Assembly: GCA_039720395.1 (NCBI GenBank)
Contig: CM077820.1
Coordinates: forward strand, 17,877,923 to 17,941,922
Direction of reading: 5' to 3'
Source of the DNA: Liquidambar formosana
Lineage: Eukaryota > Streptophyta > Magnoliopsida > Saxifragales > Altingiaceae
DNA: 64,000 nucleotides
A program made the translations under genes and the position numbers. Below the pieces are notes generated by a model, which saw nothing but the letters and a program-made list of their open reading frames with translations, was not told the origin of the DNA and ran no database searches. This document shows, piece by piece, positions 20,561 through 31,985 of the stretch (positions within the stretch are counted from its first letter, which is position 1; every line of letters begins with the position of its first letter).

Positions 20561-23070
20561 GCTTATGGGGAATTTCCTTAGGTCAATAATGTGAGTGGTA
20601 GTCCTTATTGACAACAAGATCATTTAGTGTTTGCTGCTGCACCAATTTTGTTATGACTATCCATGATAAAGAGTTTAGGTTTTTGTTTGTTTTCTAGTTA
20701 TTTGATTGTTTCCATCCTCCAAGTCAAATGTCCTTTGAGTCTTTTGAGTCCTAGTTATTGTCAAGTCAAGATTTTCAATGTGTTTTTCTTCATTCCTTTA
20801 ATAAGATATTTGATTTCAAGAATTCCATTGTCTCTCTATTTCTCTTCTTATTAATCAATCAACAATCAAAGTGGCATGAAAATATTTCCTAAGAGGCTCA
20901 AAAGCTCATTCCACTAAAGGAGCAAATGATTAATGAATTGCGACTAATTAACTAGGAAACATGGGAAAGCTTAAAAGTGGTAAACATAAAGGACCACCCA
21001 CCCACCATACTGCATGAAGACATTGGTCAAATAATTAAAGAAGGTCTCGAAGCCCTTGCAAGAAGCAATTCAAAGATCAAGTGAAGAAATCAACTAGCGT
21101 AGCTTGAGCTTTCAGAGATGTCTACTTCCCTTTCCCTAAAAAGAAAAAAGTAATCAAAAGAAAAATTTGTGAAAAAGAAAAATTTGAAAAGTATAAAAGG
21201 AAAGGAGAGGGAAGGGATCAACATATATCTAGGAGCACTAAGAAAGAAGATCAACAACAATCAAAAGAAGACTTTGTGATTAAGAAGACTGGATCATCCG
21301 TTCGAGAAATGCAAATAAGAATTCAAGCCAAGGTAGGGTGGTCCCTATGTGGTTATGTGTAGAGCCTAAGCTCGCTAGGTTGAAAACCTGAAAAGGCAAC
21401 CTAGGCAAAAGTTAGGGCTTTAAAAAAAAATTAAAAAAAAAAAAGAAGAAGAAAAAAATTGATGAAAAAAGAAAAGTGAATCTCTTGAACTACGAGGACC
21501 TGATTCTCCACAAAAGAAATGTTAGTATGTTTGATTAATGTCTTGGGAAGATCAAAGTGGAGATACGTAGGCAACCCGTAAAGTTACTTTGGGTACGGTC
21601 CAATTCATTGAAAAAAAAAAAAAAAAGAAAAAAGAAAAAAAGAAGGAGAAAGAAAGGGGCTTTGCACATAACCAACCATTAAAGGCAATTCTTTGTGACT
21701 AAGTTAAGAAGAAGCAGTTTCATTGATTGAATTAGTGAGCTTAAAATACTACATGCCACTGAGAAAGTTAATTTGATTATTCTTCTTTTTCAATCTGTTC
21801 TTGTTTGTCTTTCTCAATTACTTCGTGTGTCCTTCTATTTTCATCCTTTGAGTCTTGTGTGTCTCCAATGGTCATCGACCTTGTCCTTTAAAAGCACTCA
21901 TTCACTACAATCCATTTGTAAAGTCCATTAGATTGTGTCCTATCATATCTTAATTTAGACTTAGACTCTTGTCATGGATTTAATGATGGAAAAGGGGTAG
22001 CAATAACTACTAAGGAATAATTTGCCTTAGTTGTAGGCATGAGACTTTATGAGCTTAGGAGAATTGGTGTTGCTTTCTATGAACCTAGGGCTAATTTGTC
22101 TTGCTTAGCCAAAGAGCTTAATCAAACATGATACTCTATGAACTTGGGGGTTGATTCTACTCATAGAAGAAGAAATGAAATGTGTGCTGGGGCTGGTTTG
22201 TTTAATAAGAGAACCTGAATAAATTAATGAAGAGAAGGGGCTGAGGCTTCATGAGTTGAATTCCTTTGCACTAAGGAGAAAAGAAAAAGAAAAAGAAAAG
22301 AAAAGAAAAGAGGAGAAGAAGAGCCCGCTAGGTTGAAAACCTGAAAGGGCAGCCTAGGCAAAAATTAGGGCAACCCGCTAGGTTGAAAACCTGTAAAGGC
22401 GACCTAAGCAAAAGTTAGGGTTTTTGAAAGGAAAATAGAAGTGAAGAAAGAAGAAGGAAAGATGAGTTTCCATTCTATACCTTGAAGAAGGATCTATAGG
22501 TTTAATCAAATCCTCTTGAAATGCATTGTTTCCTAAGAAGGCATGATTACTATTTTTAAAGAAAGAAAAATGTTTTTTTTTATAAAAAAATTGCATGACT
22601 GTGCTAAGTCCAGATAAGTTACCTAAAAAGCTTTATGAGAAAAATTTGATGAAAATGATGATTGTTTCAATGTGTTTTCTTATGTGAGTTGCATGTCTTT
22701 TGGCTAAGCCATAACATATTTACGAAATAATCAATAGGAACTTTCCCCAATCATTTCAAGGACAATGAAAAGATAAATTTTCAAAAGTGTGAAGTCACTA
22801 AAGTGATGTGAGAAATTGAAATTGTTTTCCTTGAAAAGGAACGAGATTAAAAGAGAAGTTTTCACCTAGAAGGGGTATGATTGTTGATTTTGCTGCATGC
22901 TAGAAAAGCTTTGATAAAATGAAAATGTGAAAGGGTTAAGCTTTGTGATTTGTGCATAGGTTGATAACATTCGACCTTCGGATTTTTTATGATATTGGTA
23001 TTGAGTTGTTTGATAGCGTTTGATTTATGACATTTGTGATTTGTTTGAATAGTTTTCCCCACATATTATC
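20561..23070 (+). other. Non-coding 3' region of C with conserved cis blocks
   Basis: No pol remains are recognisable. It is purine-rich, with A tracts near 21421-21455, 21611-21650 and 22259-22320. Blocks shared with B: GCTAGGTTGAAAACC...CCTAGGCAAAAGTTAGGG at 21371-21417, and two more copies at 22325-22370 and 22375-22420; GGAGATACGTAGGCAACCC...GGGTACGGTC at 21559-21600. They survive although the neighbouring pol gene is gone, which suggests a role in cis (inference). Confidence 0.65.
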
Positions 23071-23400
23071 CACTGGTGTAACTGGTGTAGTATGTGAAGA
23101 CCTTCATCGAACGCAGTTCGGTGTAAGCTATAGATACCTCATATTATTCACTGGTGCAACTGGTGTAATATGGGAAGACCTTCATCGAACACAGTTCGGT
23201 GTAAGCTATAGATACCTCATATTATTCACTGGTACAACTGGTGTAATATGGGAAGACCTTCATCGAACGCAGTTCGGTGTAAGTTATGGATACCTCATAT
23301 TATTCACCGGTGCAACTGGTGTAATATGGGAAGACCTTCATCGAACGTAGTTCGGTGTAAGTTATGGATACCTCATATTATTCATTGGTGCAACTAGTGA
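23071..23400 (+). repeat. 78-bp tandem repeat array in C
   Basis: Units start at 23071, 23149, 23227, 23305 and 23383 (the last partial), so the period is exactly 78 bp. Each unit has a dyad CGAAC/GTTCG whose 3-nt loop varies (GCA, ACA, GTA), and GAAG/CTTC. The array is open in one frame (23027-23350) because 78 is a multiple of three; I do not take it as coding. Confidence 0.85.
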
Positions 23401-23423
23401 ACAATATGAGAAATATGTGTGAA

Positions 23424-23588
23424 GAGTTCTGTGGAACTCATGAGGAGTACCTTTGTGTGTGAGGAGTTTTGAGGAGTACCTTTGTCTGTGAGGAGTTCTG
23501 TGGAACTCATGAGGAGTATGATTGTATATGGAAGCTAGTTTGTGTGTGATGAGTTCTATGGGTAGGTGGCTTCCGACCTATAGAATTC
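23424..23588 (+). repeat. Hairpin cluster before the polypurine tract of C
   Basis: Two copies of GAGTTC-TGTG-GAACTC (23424-23439, 23493-23508). A longer hairpin at 23551-23588 has arms GAGTTCTATGGG and CCTATAGAATTC, pairing 12 bp with two G-U pairs in the element-sense RNA. Confidence 0.6.
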
Positions 23589-23705
23589 AGTGACATGGCC
23601 ACCTTCTTTTCATGTGTTTCCCCAGTGGGTATTAATGGAATTGATTTCACCAAACAAAAATGGGTTGTTCTTCTATCATTGGCTCACAAGTGAAACTTGT
23701 TCACC

Positions 23706-23718
23706 AATGAGGGGCTTC
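23706..23718 (+). other. Polypurine tract of C
   Basis: AATGAGGGGCTTC directly before the 3' LTR; the same 13 bases precede the 3' LTRs of X and Y. About 45 bp upstream of it are also conserved among the three. Confidence 0.75.
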
Positions 23719-25888
23719 TGTCACACCCCATTTTTGTCACCTTAGCTAGGACATATCATTTCATGTAGGATTTTGAGTCCTTTTCGAGTCTAGTCTTTTG
23801 CATTGAGTTTCTATGGCATTGAATATCATGTGTATGAATTTTGAAGTGATTTGGAGTTCATCTCGATAGTCAATAAGAACTTTTGCGACTTTAAGGGCAT
23901 AATCGTCTTTTAAGTCGTATCTTTCCCATTTGACTTTGAAATGATCTCCAAGTTGTCAATTAGAGTTCATATGAGTACATAGAGTCTATATATAGGTTCA
24001 ATTTCATGAATTAATGGTTTAAGATCAATTTGGCTCGTAATGGTTCCGATTGGCTAAAAGACTCTTTCTTGGTTTGCTCAAATTGACTCATAAGACCCAA
24101 TCAATTTTCTCTCATTTAACTTCAATTGGGCTTTATTTATGTCCTAAACATGTTTAAAAAGATCAATTTTCGATTGGGAAAGCATTTGGTTTGACCTTGT
24201 GTGTAAACCCAGCTTAGCGACGGTGAAGCACCATGGTTAACCACCTTTGTAAAACCTAACCATGCACCCATGGTTAAGGATTTTTGTCCTAAAATGCTTA
24301 AAAATGTGTTCCCCTTCGAAGCACGGTCGTTTTGGCTTTTATTTCGTCAAAATCGGACTTAATTTGACCCCCGAAACACTTCCGGAAGGCGAAGGAGTCT
24401 AACCGAGGAATGCTGATGGGAGCCCTCGGGTGACCATCTGGGGCCAAACGGTCAGCCGTCCAAGCCTAGACGGTCAGCCATCCAAGCCCAGACGGTCACC
24501 CGAGGAAATCCGTGTTTAAGTGGGATTTTGACTCTTCTCTCCCTCTTTTGACGGTTTCCTCCGCCATTACAACTTGTTTTCTCTTAGAAGTGTGTAAGTT
24601 TGAGTTGTTTGAGCACCAAGAGAGTCTCTAAGAGCCCTAGGATCATTATTTAATGAATTAATCTTAGCCATTGGTTCATGGGGTCAGTTCTCTATATAAA
24701 GGACATGATGTTCAGCACATAGGGAGGCCACAAGTGCACTTTATACTTAGAGAGAGAGGGAGCTACGAGTTTGGAGAGCTAGAAAGACATCAAGAGAAGG
24801 CTTTTCAACCCTAATCAAGCAAGAGAACAAGGACTTTGAAGGCAAGGGAGGTTCTACAAGAGGTAAGCACTCTTTTTGAATGCTGAATATGGGTCTTCTC
24901 CTTCTCCTTCTCCTTCTTCTTCTATGATAGTTCTAGTGCATGTTGTAACTCCACATGTTAGGTTAATTCCATGCTTTTGTGATATGATATGATGATTTTA
25001 AGATGATTCATGGTTCTATGTGCTTGATAATCTTTAGTTTACTAAGGATTTGAAAGCGTTACTCTTTTTGTCTTCTTAAATCATGCATAGTTCATATAGT
25101 CTATTCGCTGTGATTGTTGTCATGAGTTGACGCTCCTGTTATTTAATACATATGACATGAATGATATTCATGATGATTTGAGCATGTGTTAGAGTCGTTT
25201 CATATGTTTTAATGCATAGTTGTGAAATTAGGGTTTCGATAACCCTAAATTCACACAAGTTTCCTATAGCATGATAGAATAGGTTTTCTTTTCTGTTTTT
25301 CTTCATGGTTATTATATATATGATATATATAGAATAACTATGATAGTTTTTGCATGCATGTAGTGGATTTTTAGGTTTTTATGCATGACATGAGATTAGG
25401 GTTGCATTAAGGTCTCTATTTATTCACTGTTTTTGTTGATAACATGATTAGTGGATGACTTTGAGCCTTAATACTATTCTGTCCAGATTGTTATGTTATC
25501 CTTTTTGATATGCTTTGAGCACGTATAAGGGTGCAAACAGGTACAATAGTTGCCTTATTGCAAATAAGGTCGCTATGGCTTAAGCTTGATATTGCTTGGA
25601 GAAAATTGCATAAGGTAAGTAGAGTATGAAGTGCCCCAATTCACTTTTCCTAACCTTTCTTCTCTCTTCTCCCTCCTAGGGTTATTTTCTAATAGAGGGA
25701 TATGGTGAATTCTAGGGTTTCTTTCCACCCCTTTTCAAAAGTCTATATCTTTCATTGAAATCTTATTAAAAATCATTTGTCTTCGAAAATTGCTATGGAA
25801 GGAAACCTAAGGTTTACCATAAGTCACTATTAGGATTTAACCCTATTCTCTTCGAACTACGTGGACTTTGATCCATGTATTTCGCTGC
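23719..25888 (+). repeat. 3' LTR of C, part 1
   Basis: Begins TGTCACACCCC and continues to the insertion point of solo LTR F inside hairpin 1 (left arm CCATGT at about 25873). Resumes at 28496. Confidence 0.93.
24424..24505. repeat. GC-rich U3 palindrome, C 3' LTR
   Basis: Copy of 16546-16627; outer arms intact, with one inner arm changed (CAGCCA for CAGCCG). Confidence 0.78.
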
Positions 25889-26301
25889 TGTCACACCCCA
25901 TTTTTGCACCACCTTACTAGGGCTCATCATTCCATGCATGTTTTTGTTTTGTTTTTGAGTCTAGTCACTTGCATTAGTTTTCTAGAGTCACAAGGACAAT
26001 GGATATGAATTTTGGTTCAAATTGGAGTTGATCTTGAGGGATAATAAGAGCCTTTGTGACTTGAGGGGCATAATCGTCTTTTAAGTCCCAAACTTTTCAT
26101 TTGACCTTGGAATGATCTCCAAATTGTTAATTGGAGTTCATATGGATGCATATGAGGTATTAAGTCCCGTGGCCCTGATGATGAGTTTAGTGTGGTTATT
26201 TACGGATTATCCTTGAAGAATTAGTGCAAATCACAGCATGAGATTTTTGGTTAAAATGAAAAGAAAATTATTTTATTAAATTAGCCATTTTTATCATGAC
26301 A

Positions 26302-26365
26302 CTAACACGTGTACGTATGTGATGAGTGTGTGTACCCACATACAATACATGTGCATGCGTGTTAG
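26302..26365. repeat. U3 palindrome of solo LTR F (64 bp)
   Basis: Outer arms CTAACACG/CGTGTTAG as in LTR A, same total length; contains ACACGTGT and TGCATG and ends about 140 bp before the TATA box. Confidence 0.65.
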
Positions 26366-27985
26366 CGGTCAGTCTCCTAATTTTTATAAAAGACAATTTC
26401 CTTTTCCTATTCAGATTAGAAGTCTTTTATCATTATAGAATACCTTTTGATTATTCTCCAAGGAAACCTAGTCCAGGAAGGAAAGGGAAACTCCAGATTT
26501 CAGCTATAAATACTCTCCTAATGTCTTTAAACAAGGGGGAGGAGAAGAGGGTTTGGAGGGAGTGAAATTCGTCATAATTCAGCAGCAGATTTTCTGAAAA
26601 CCAGCAGTCGTATTTTAATCATAACGTTTTCATCTGAAGTCAGAATTTGATGAAATTGGTCTTGTTACAAAGATAATTCAATTCTCTACAACTTTGTATT
26701 TCACAAGCTTTGTCCAAATCCAACGTTTTCATACCCAAAAACGCGATTGAAGTTGCTGCTGCTGCAAAGTGACGAAAATCACTTTTCTTTTCTCTTGTTC
26801 TCTTTTTGTTTTCTATTTCTTTTCAAAGTTGAGTGAGTTTTGATCTCTTTGCTGTGATACCACTTTGACAAAGAGGAGGATTCGTGTTGGTTTGATTCAC
26901 TCTAAAGACCTGAGGAGCCACGAACAATTACAAACACAAAGGAAGGCCCTTCCTAAGGTATTCTCCTTCTCTATTCAAGCTTAAACTAGGTTTTCATATG
27001 GGTTAGGCTTATTGCATGTTAAAGGTAACTTTTTTATCATGTATTAACACTCTAGCTAGTTAATATACATGGAATATCTATTTTTTATCTACTGTTTAGC
27101 ATGCTTTAGGGCTGTCCTTTAGGTTTTTAATGCATAGTTATGATTCTTGTGCTCCTGTTTGTCCTTGTGCTAGGATTAGTGTCATTGCATGTTAGAGTTA
27201 GGATTTTCATCATGTTATATTGCTTTAGTTAGTTAATATGCATGATTTAATTTCTGTTTAGTTTGGTTTTAGCATGATTAAAGTATGTCTTGTGGGTTTT
27301 TAAGCATATTTGTGAGTTTAGGGTTTTAGAGTCATTGTTTCGTGTTTGTTTTCATATAGCATGATAAAGTAGACTTTTTTATTGGTTTTTCTTCGTGTTT
27401 GTTGTATATGTTTTTCATATGGAGTAAACATGATAGTTTTGCATGCATGTTAGTATGTTTTAGGGTTTTTATGCATGATATGGTTCTAGGAATATGTTAG
27501 GACTTATTATTGTTCGCTGTTTTTGCTATTGGCATGCTTAGTGGATGATTTTAGGTCATAATACTATTCTGTCCATATTTGCATGTTAGTGTTTTCGCAT
27601 GGTTTTGAGCACTTGTAAGGGTGCAAATAGGTGTGGTATTTGTCCTATGGCAAATAGGGCTGCTTATGTCTGAAATAGCTAATGTTTGGAGTAATTGCGC
27701 TCAGGTAAGTGGGTGTGAAGGTGCCCCAATTCACCTTTCTTCCTTATTCCTTCTCTTCTCCCTATTTAGGGTTAATTTTTAATATGATCCTATGGTTTAA
27801 TTAGAGGTTTCCTTAACCAACAAAATTCTGGTTTTTATTAAAGTTTCCATTTTATGGAGTTCTTTCTAAAATCAAACTTTCTATCAAATTCAACTCTCTT
27901 GATCAAATAAGGAAACCTAGGGTTTTTACCATAGGTTTGTATTAGGATTTAACCTTAGTTCTAATCGAACTACGTGGACTTTGAT

Positions 27986-28059
27986 CCATGTATTTCGTTG
28001 CATGGTACGTAGGCGCTCTTCGTGAGGCTCAAGTCCGTTCTAGGATCCAAGCATCCTAG
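27986..28059 (+). promoter_or_regulatory. Conserved twin-hairpin block, solo LTR F
   Basis: CCATGTA...TGCATGG (27986-28005) and CTAGGAT-CCAAGC-ATCCTAG (28040-28059). Confidence 0.6.
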
Positions 28060-28495
28060 GTTTATTTTTGTTTTCTTTTCTTCTTTTTCTTTTTCTGTTT
28101 TTATGTGCTTATTATGCATGGATGGATGAATGAAATATATGATATGCATGCAATTCTTGTGATGATATACTTGCTGATTTTTGTATGGAAAGATCTTGAT
28201 TTAGCCCAAATGAACTGAGAGACCGAAAGGGTGACATGGGTGCCTATAGGCTTTGCCTAGAACCTTCCTATGTCATAACTTAGCCTCCGAATCCCCGATT
28301 TCTTTGGTTTTCAAAAGATTGGTTTTTGCCTTTCCTTTTTTATGGAGTCATTCAAATTGTTTTCCTAAAACAAACTATTTTTAGGGTTTTCCTTGTTTCC
28401 TTTAAAAAATAAGGTGGCGACTCCTTTCCTTTTTCTTTTTCAAATCCATTTTCTTTCAATCCCTTGTGGGCCCAATTTCCGGGGTTCACAGCTGC

Positions 28496-28968
28496 ATGGT
28501 GCGTAGGCGCTCTTCGTGAGGCTCAAGTCCGTCCTAGGATCCAAGTATCCTAGTTTTTTCTTCTCTTTTCTTCTTTTTCTATTTTGTTTTATTTGATTGA
28601 TTATGCATGGATGATTGGATGGAATATATGTTATGCATGCTGCCTTGTGATGATATATGCTGATATTTGAGTGGAAAATATCTTAAGTTAGCCCAATCAA
28701 ATTAAGAGACCAACTCGGGTGATGTGGGTGCCTATGGGCTTTGCCCAGAACCTTCCTACGTCGTAACTTAGCCCCCGAATCCAATTTTCTGGTTTTAAAG
28801 ACTTTGCCTTTCCTTTTAAAATGGAGTCATGAGGTTTTGGAAATAAAACGTTTTACGGTTTTCCTCTTTTCCTTAAAAAATGAGGTGGCGACTCCTTTTT
28901 GTTTGTTGTCTTTCACCTTTGTATTTTTTGCCAAACCCTTGTGGGCCGTGCTTTTTCGTGGGTTCACA
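28496..28968 (+). repeat. 3' LTR of C, part 2
   Basis: Continues the LTR after F with GCATGGTGCGTAGGCGC and ends GGGTTCACA at 28968. Hairpin 2 is intact at 28534-28553. Parts 1 and 2 add to 2643 bp, the exact length of the 5' LTR. Confidence 0.93.
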
Positions 28969-29971
28969 GGGGTTATTTATAGACTTCAATTAGGATTAAC
29001 CAATGGCTAGGATTAAAACCTTAGAAATTAATCCAAGGGCTATTAGAGACCTTAGAAATTAATAAGTAACTTAGAAGTTACCAAAAATTAGAAGGAAACT
29101 CGTCTAAAAGAGCCCAAATACGTCAAAATAGGCGAGAGTCCACTTTAGCAAGGAGTTAGAGAGCAAATAGGAAAGTGCTCTCGGGTGACCACCAGGGCCT
29201 GGGCGGCTAGCCACCTGGGCCCAGGCGGCTAGCCGCCCGGGGCTGGGTGGTCACCCGAGCCCACTCCGGATTTTTGCCTATTTTTGACTCCTAATGCTTC
29301 TAGAAGTGTTTCAGGAGGCAAATGAAGTCCGATTTTGATGAAATGAAAGCCAAAACGACCGTGTTTCAATGAGGAATACATTTTTGAACATTTTAGGGGG
29401 AAAAACACTAACCATGGGGGCATGGTTAGGTTTGACAAAGGCGGTTAACCGCTATGCTCTACCTTGGCTAAGCATAGGTATGCACATAGGAACAAACCAA
29501 ATGCTTTCCATATCAAAATTAAACTTTCTAAAGCAATTTTAGGGATAAAATGATGACTAATTAAAGTCAATTTGAAAAGATTTGATTGGTAATTGTGAGT
29601 CAATTTAAGCTAAACCAAAGAAGGGTTAATTAGCTAATCTTGAACTACATCGAGCCATTTTAATCCCAAGCCATTAATTCATCAAATTGATCTTAGAAAT
29701 ACCTCATATGCATCCATATGAACTCCAATTGACAATTTGGAGATCATTTCAAGGTCAAATGAAAAGTTTATGACTTAAAAAACGATTATGCCCCTCAAGT
29801 CACAAAAGCTCTTATTATCCCTTAAGATCAACTCCAAATTGAACCAAAGTTCATATCCATTGTCCTTGTGACTCTAGAAAACTAATGCAAGTAACTAGAC
29901 TCAAAAAACAAAACAAAAAAATGCATGAAATGATGAGCCCTAGTAAGGTGGTGCAAAAATGGGGTGTCACA
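28969..29971 (-). repeat. 5' LTR of B, segment 1 (U3 side)
   Basis: Read on the minus strand it starts TGTGACACCCC at 29971 and reaches the TATA box (28974-28981) just before the C insertion. It contains the palindrome at 29180-29259. Its right neighbour (from 29972) is the PMD exon of X. Confidence 0.88.
29180..29259. repeat. GC-rich U3 palindrome, LTR B
   Basis: Perfect 14-bp arms CTCGGGTGACCACC/GGTGGTCACCCGAG with GGCGGCTAGCC(A/G)CC units inside, 199 bp from the TATA box. Confidence 0.8.
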
Positions 29972-31336
29972 ATGTCAGACATAGATCTATACATAGTGAC
30001 CAGTGCCGCTCCTCCCTAGTTGTACCTCCCAATCTTGTGAACATCCACCATGCAAGCAAGATAGCCCAGTTGTGTCATGTCATTGGCACCAACAAAGAGA
30101 GTGCGAGAGAGCATGTAAATCAGGAAAGCCCTAGCCAAGCACTCGGGATCTACTTCCACACCTTCTTCTTGGCCGGAAAAGTTTTCAAATAACCACATTC
30201 GCCGAACATCGCATGAGCTTGCCTCAATGTGCATCCCTAGCATCGACAAGAGGTAGTTACCATCCATGTTGGCATCCCCATAATATGCCAACCTCTTTCC
30301 CTTGATGCTTAGGCCAGTGATGATGGAAAAATCTTTGGGAGTCATGGTCATCTCCCCAAAACTAAAATGAAAGGTGTTGGTGGTATCCCACCATAACTCA
30401 GCTAAGGCAAATAGGGCTTGCCTGTCCCATTGTTCATTCCATAAGGAGTCAAGAAACCAACCAAAACCCGCCTTTTTAATAATTTCTCTTGTAGTAGGTT
30501 GGGTGTGCTCCATGTGTTTCCACTACCCAATGAGGTTCTTAATGGAAGACCTTGTGCGTAGGTCTTAGAAGTTGGGCTAATCAAGAGAATTATTTGTCTA
30601 GTTAGTGTAAAAATTATGGGCAAACATTGATAATTGGCTTTTCAAAAGATAAGTTTTTTAGTTCATGAACAAGTAAACTTTGCTTTGAAAATTTATGAAA
30701 ACATTGGCTTTGCTTTTCAAGCTCATGAACATTGGTAAACCATGCATTTCAAGTTCATGAAAACATTGGTTTTTCAAAGGAAATAACAAGCAAACTTTGT
30801 TTTCCAAAGTGGTTTTTTAAGGAAAAAATAAGCAACCTTCATGAAAACATTGGTTTTTCAAAAAATATAGCAAACTTTGTTTTTCAAAGTTCATGAAAAT
30901 GTTAGGTTTTGTATCCTAAATCAATTAGAAATGAATGCCTATGATTTTGCCTTGCAATACACATCAATTTTACAAAGATTGGATGAATTTTCATCACTCA
31001 AGCATTTTATCAAACACTTGGTGGGCACTATTCACCAAGCTTTGCAATTGAATTCTTTCCACATCCAATCCTTGCCAAAATCAATGGGCATTGCAAACAT
31101 TGCTAGGAATAATCATAGAGAGTTCATGGGAATGCATTTCAACCAACAAAAATGAAAATTTCAAAGAAAAGTTTTAAGTTGGGTAAGCTTACCTCTTGCT
31201 TGGAATAGATGAAAGAGAGGTGGTTCTTTGGTTCTAAGAGCAATTTCCCTTGAGGAACATCATATCTTGGTGCCTTGTATCTACTTTTTGAATCAAGGAA
31301 TGGATACTTTGAGTTGGAAGCTTCATTGGAATCCAT
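29972..31336 (-). pseudogene. Antisense plant mobile domain gene of X, truncated
   Basis: Exon 1 is 31193-31336 (48 codons, starts MDSNEASNSKYPF). The intron is 30577-31192 with a GTAAGC donor and TTAG acceptor. Exon 2 runs from 30576 until cut by element B at 29972. Domain hallmarks are GEMTMTPKDFSIITGLS, ARAFLIYMLSRTLF and, near the end, GRYN followed by a stop where Y has Trp. Stops: TAA soon after the exon 2 start, TAG before MEHTQP, and TAG after GRYN; each is one C-to-T-type change from the Y copy. It is the PMD family (PF10536, 'aminotransferase-like/phosphatase 7 long form-like'), known from host MAIN/MAIL proteins and from transposons. A pseudogene now. Confidence 0.85.
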
Positions 31337-31985
31337 GATGGATGAACTAGCTTGTGTGGAGCAAAAATGGGTTTAATGGGTTTTTGATTTGCAAAGTGCT
31401 ACAAAATTGTTGTTTTTGATGTGAAATTGGGTACTAATGATGCTATTTCATGTGTATGAATCAATCTTGAAGTGTGGATTTGAATGCCTTTGGGTGTTGG
31501 TTTGATTTTGCAAAATGGGGTAAGCTTTCTAGAGAGAGAAGCTCCCAATTTTCGGGTTCTTTGAACAAGGGGTATGAATAGTGCACTTGGGTATTTAAAA
31601 ACCCAGATTTTTCAGCAATAGGCTCGGGTAACCACCCAAGCCTTGGGCGGCTAGCCACCAAGGCCTGGGTGGCTAGCCTCCCAAGGCCTGGTGGTCACCC
31701 AAGCCAGCTTGTTTTGGCTTTGCTCCTCGCTTTGTTTCGCCTTAGCGCGTGATCAAACCTCCTTCCAAATGAGATGTTTAACACTTTTTGAGCTTAAAAT
31801 CAAACATATTTCATCTTGAAATCAATTCCTTGAATTTATTTTATATTCAAAAGGGTTGAATATATTTCCCCTGTGCCATGCCAACTCAAGTGACAATGTG
31901 CTAAGGTACTTTCCCCTTGCACCATGCTTGTTCAATTTCAATAAATTGACCATATATTCTCATTTCAAATCTTGATTTTCTATCC
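31337..31985 (-). promoter_or_regulatory. Probable promoter region of the X PMD gene
   Basis: Upstream of exon 1 on the minus strand. It contains an 85-bp GC-rich palindrome (31621-31705) with two GGCTAGCC cores, built like those in the LTR U3 regions, and beside it an AT-rich TTTAAATACCC element near 31595. The homologous region of Y is 38716-39084. Confidence 0.5.

Larger units (their letters stand above)
25889..28490 (+). mobile_element. Solo LTR F (2602 bp), A subfamily, in the 3' LTR of C
   Basis: TGTCACACCCC...GGGGTTCACA flanked by a perfect target duplication GCTGC (25884-25888, 28491-28495). No internal sequence. It is the reverse complement of LTR A (659-3259) with minor changes. 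TATA box 26505-26512; U3 palindrome 26302-26365; twin hairpins 27986-28059. Confidence 0.96.
15841..28968 (+). mobile_element. Element C: gag-only Tat-like LTR retrotransposon
   Basis: 5' LTR 15841-18483, primer site 18487-18505, leader, gag 19658-20560, 3.1 kb of non-coding 3' region with repeats, polypurine tract 23706-23718, and 3' LTR 23719-25888 plus 28496-28968 (split by solo LTR F). Each LTR is 2643 bp. I count about 34 differences by eye (about 1.3%), nearly all transitions. There is no protease, RT or integrase, so it must depend on another element; this matches the TR-GAG type of non-autonomous element. It lies in the 5' LTR of B. The flanks read ggagg (15836-15840) and ggggt (28969-28973), so a clean target duplication is not seen. 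Confidence 0.9.
3260..29971 (-). mobile_element. Element B: Tat/Ogre-like Ty3/gypsy element with insertions, 3' end missing
   Basis: Minus-strand order from the right: 5' LTR (28969-29971 plus 14144-15840, split by C), tRNA-Arg primer site, leader, gag (split by solo LTR E3), protease, G-patch-like linker, intron, RT, RNase H, second RNase H, integrase, then an antisense ORF cut off by element A. Gag-pro-RT-RH-INT order marks Ty3/gypsy; the second RNase H, intron and tRNA-Arg site mark the Tat/Ogre branch. It was inserted into the PMD exon of X at 29971/29972. All coding parts carry stops, so it cannot act by itself. Confidence 0.88.

Noticed and set aside
23027..23350. 107-residue ORF with repeated protein motif
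   Set aside because: A 78-bp period keeps any frame open; there is no start context, no homologue I recognise and the region is a non-coding 3' region.
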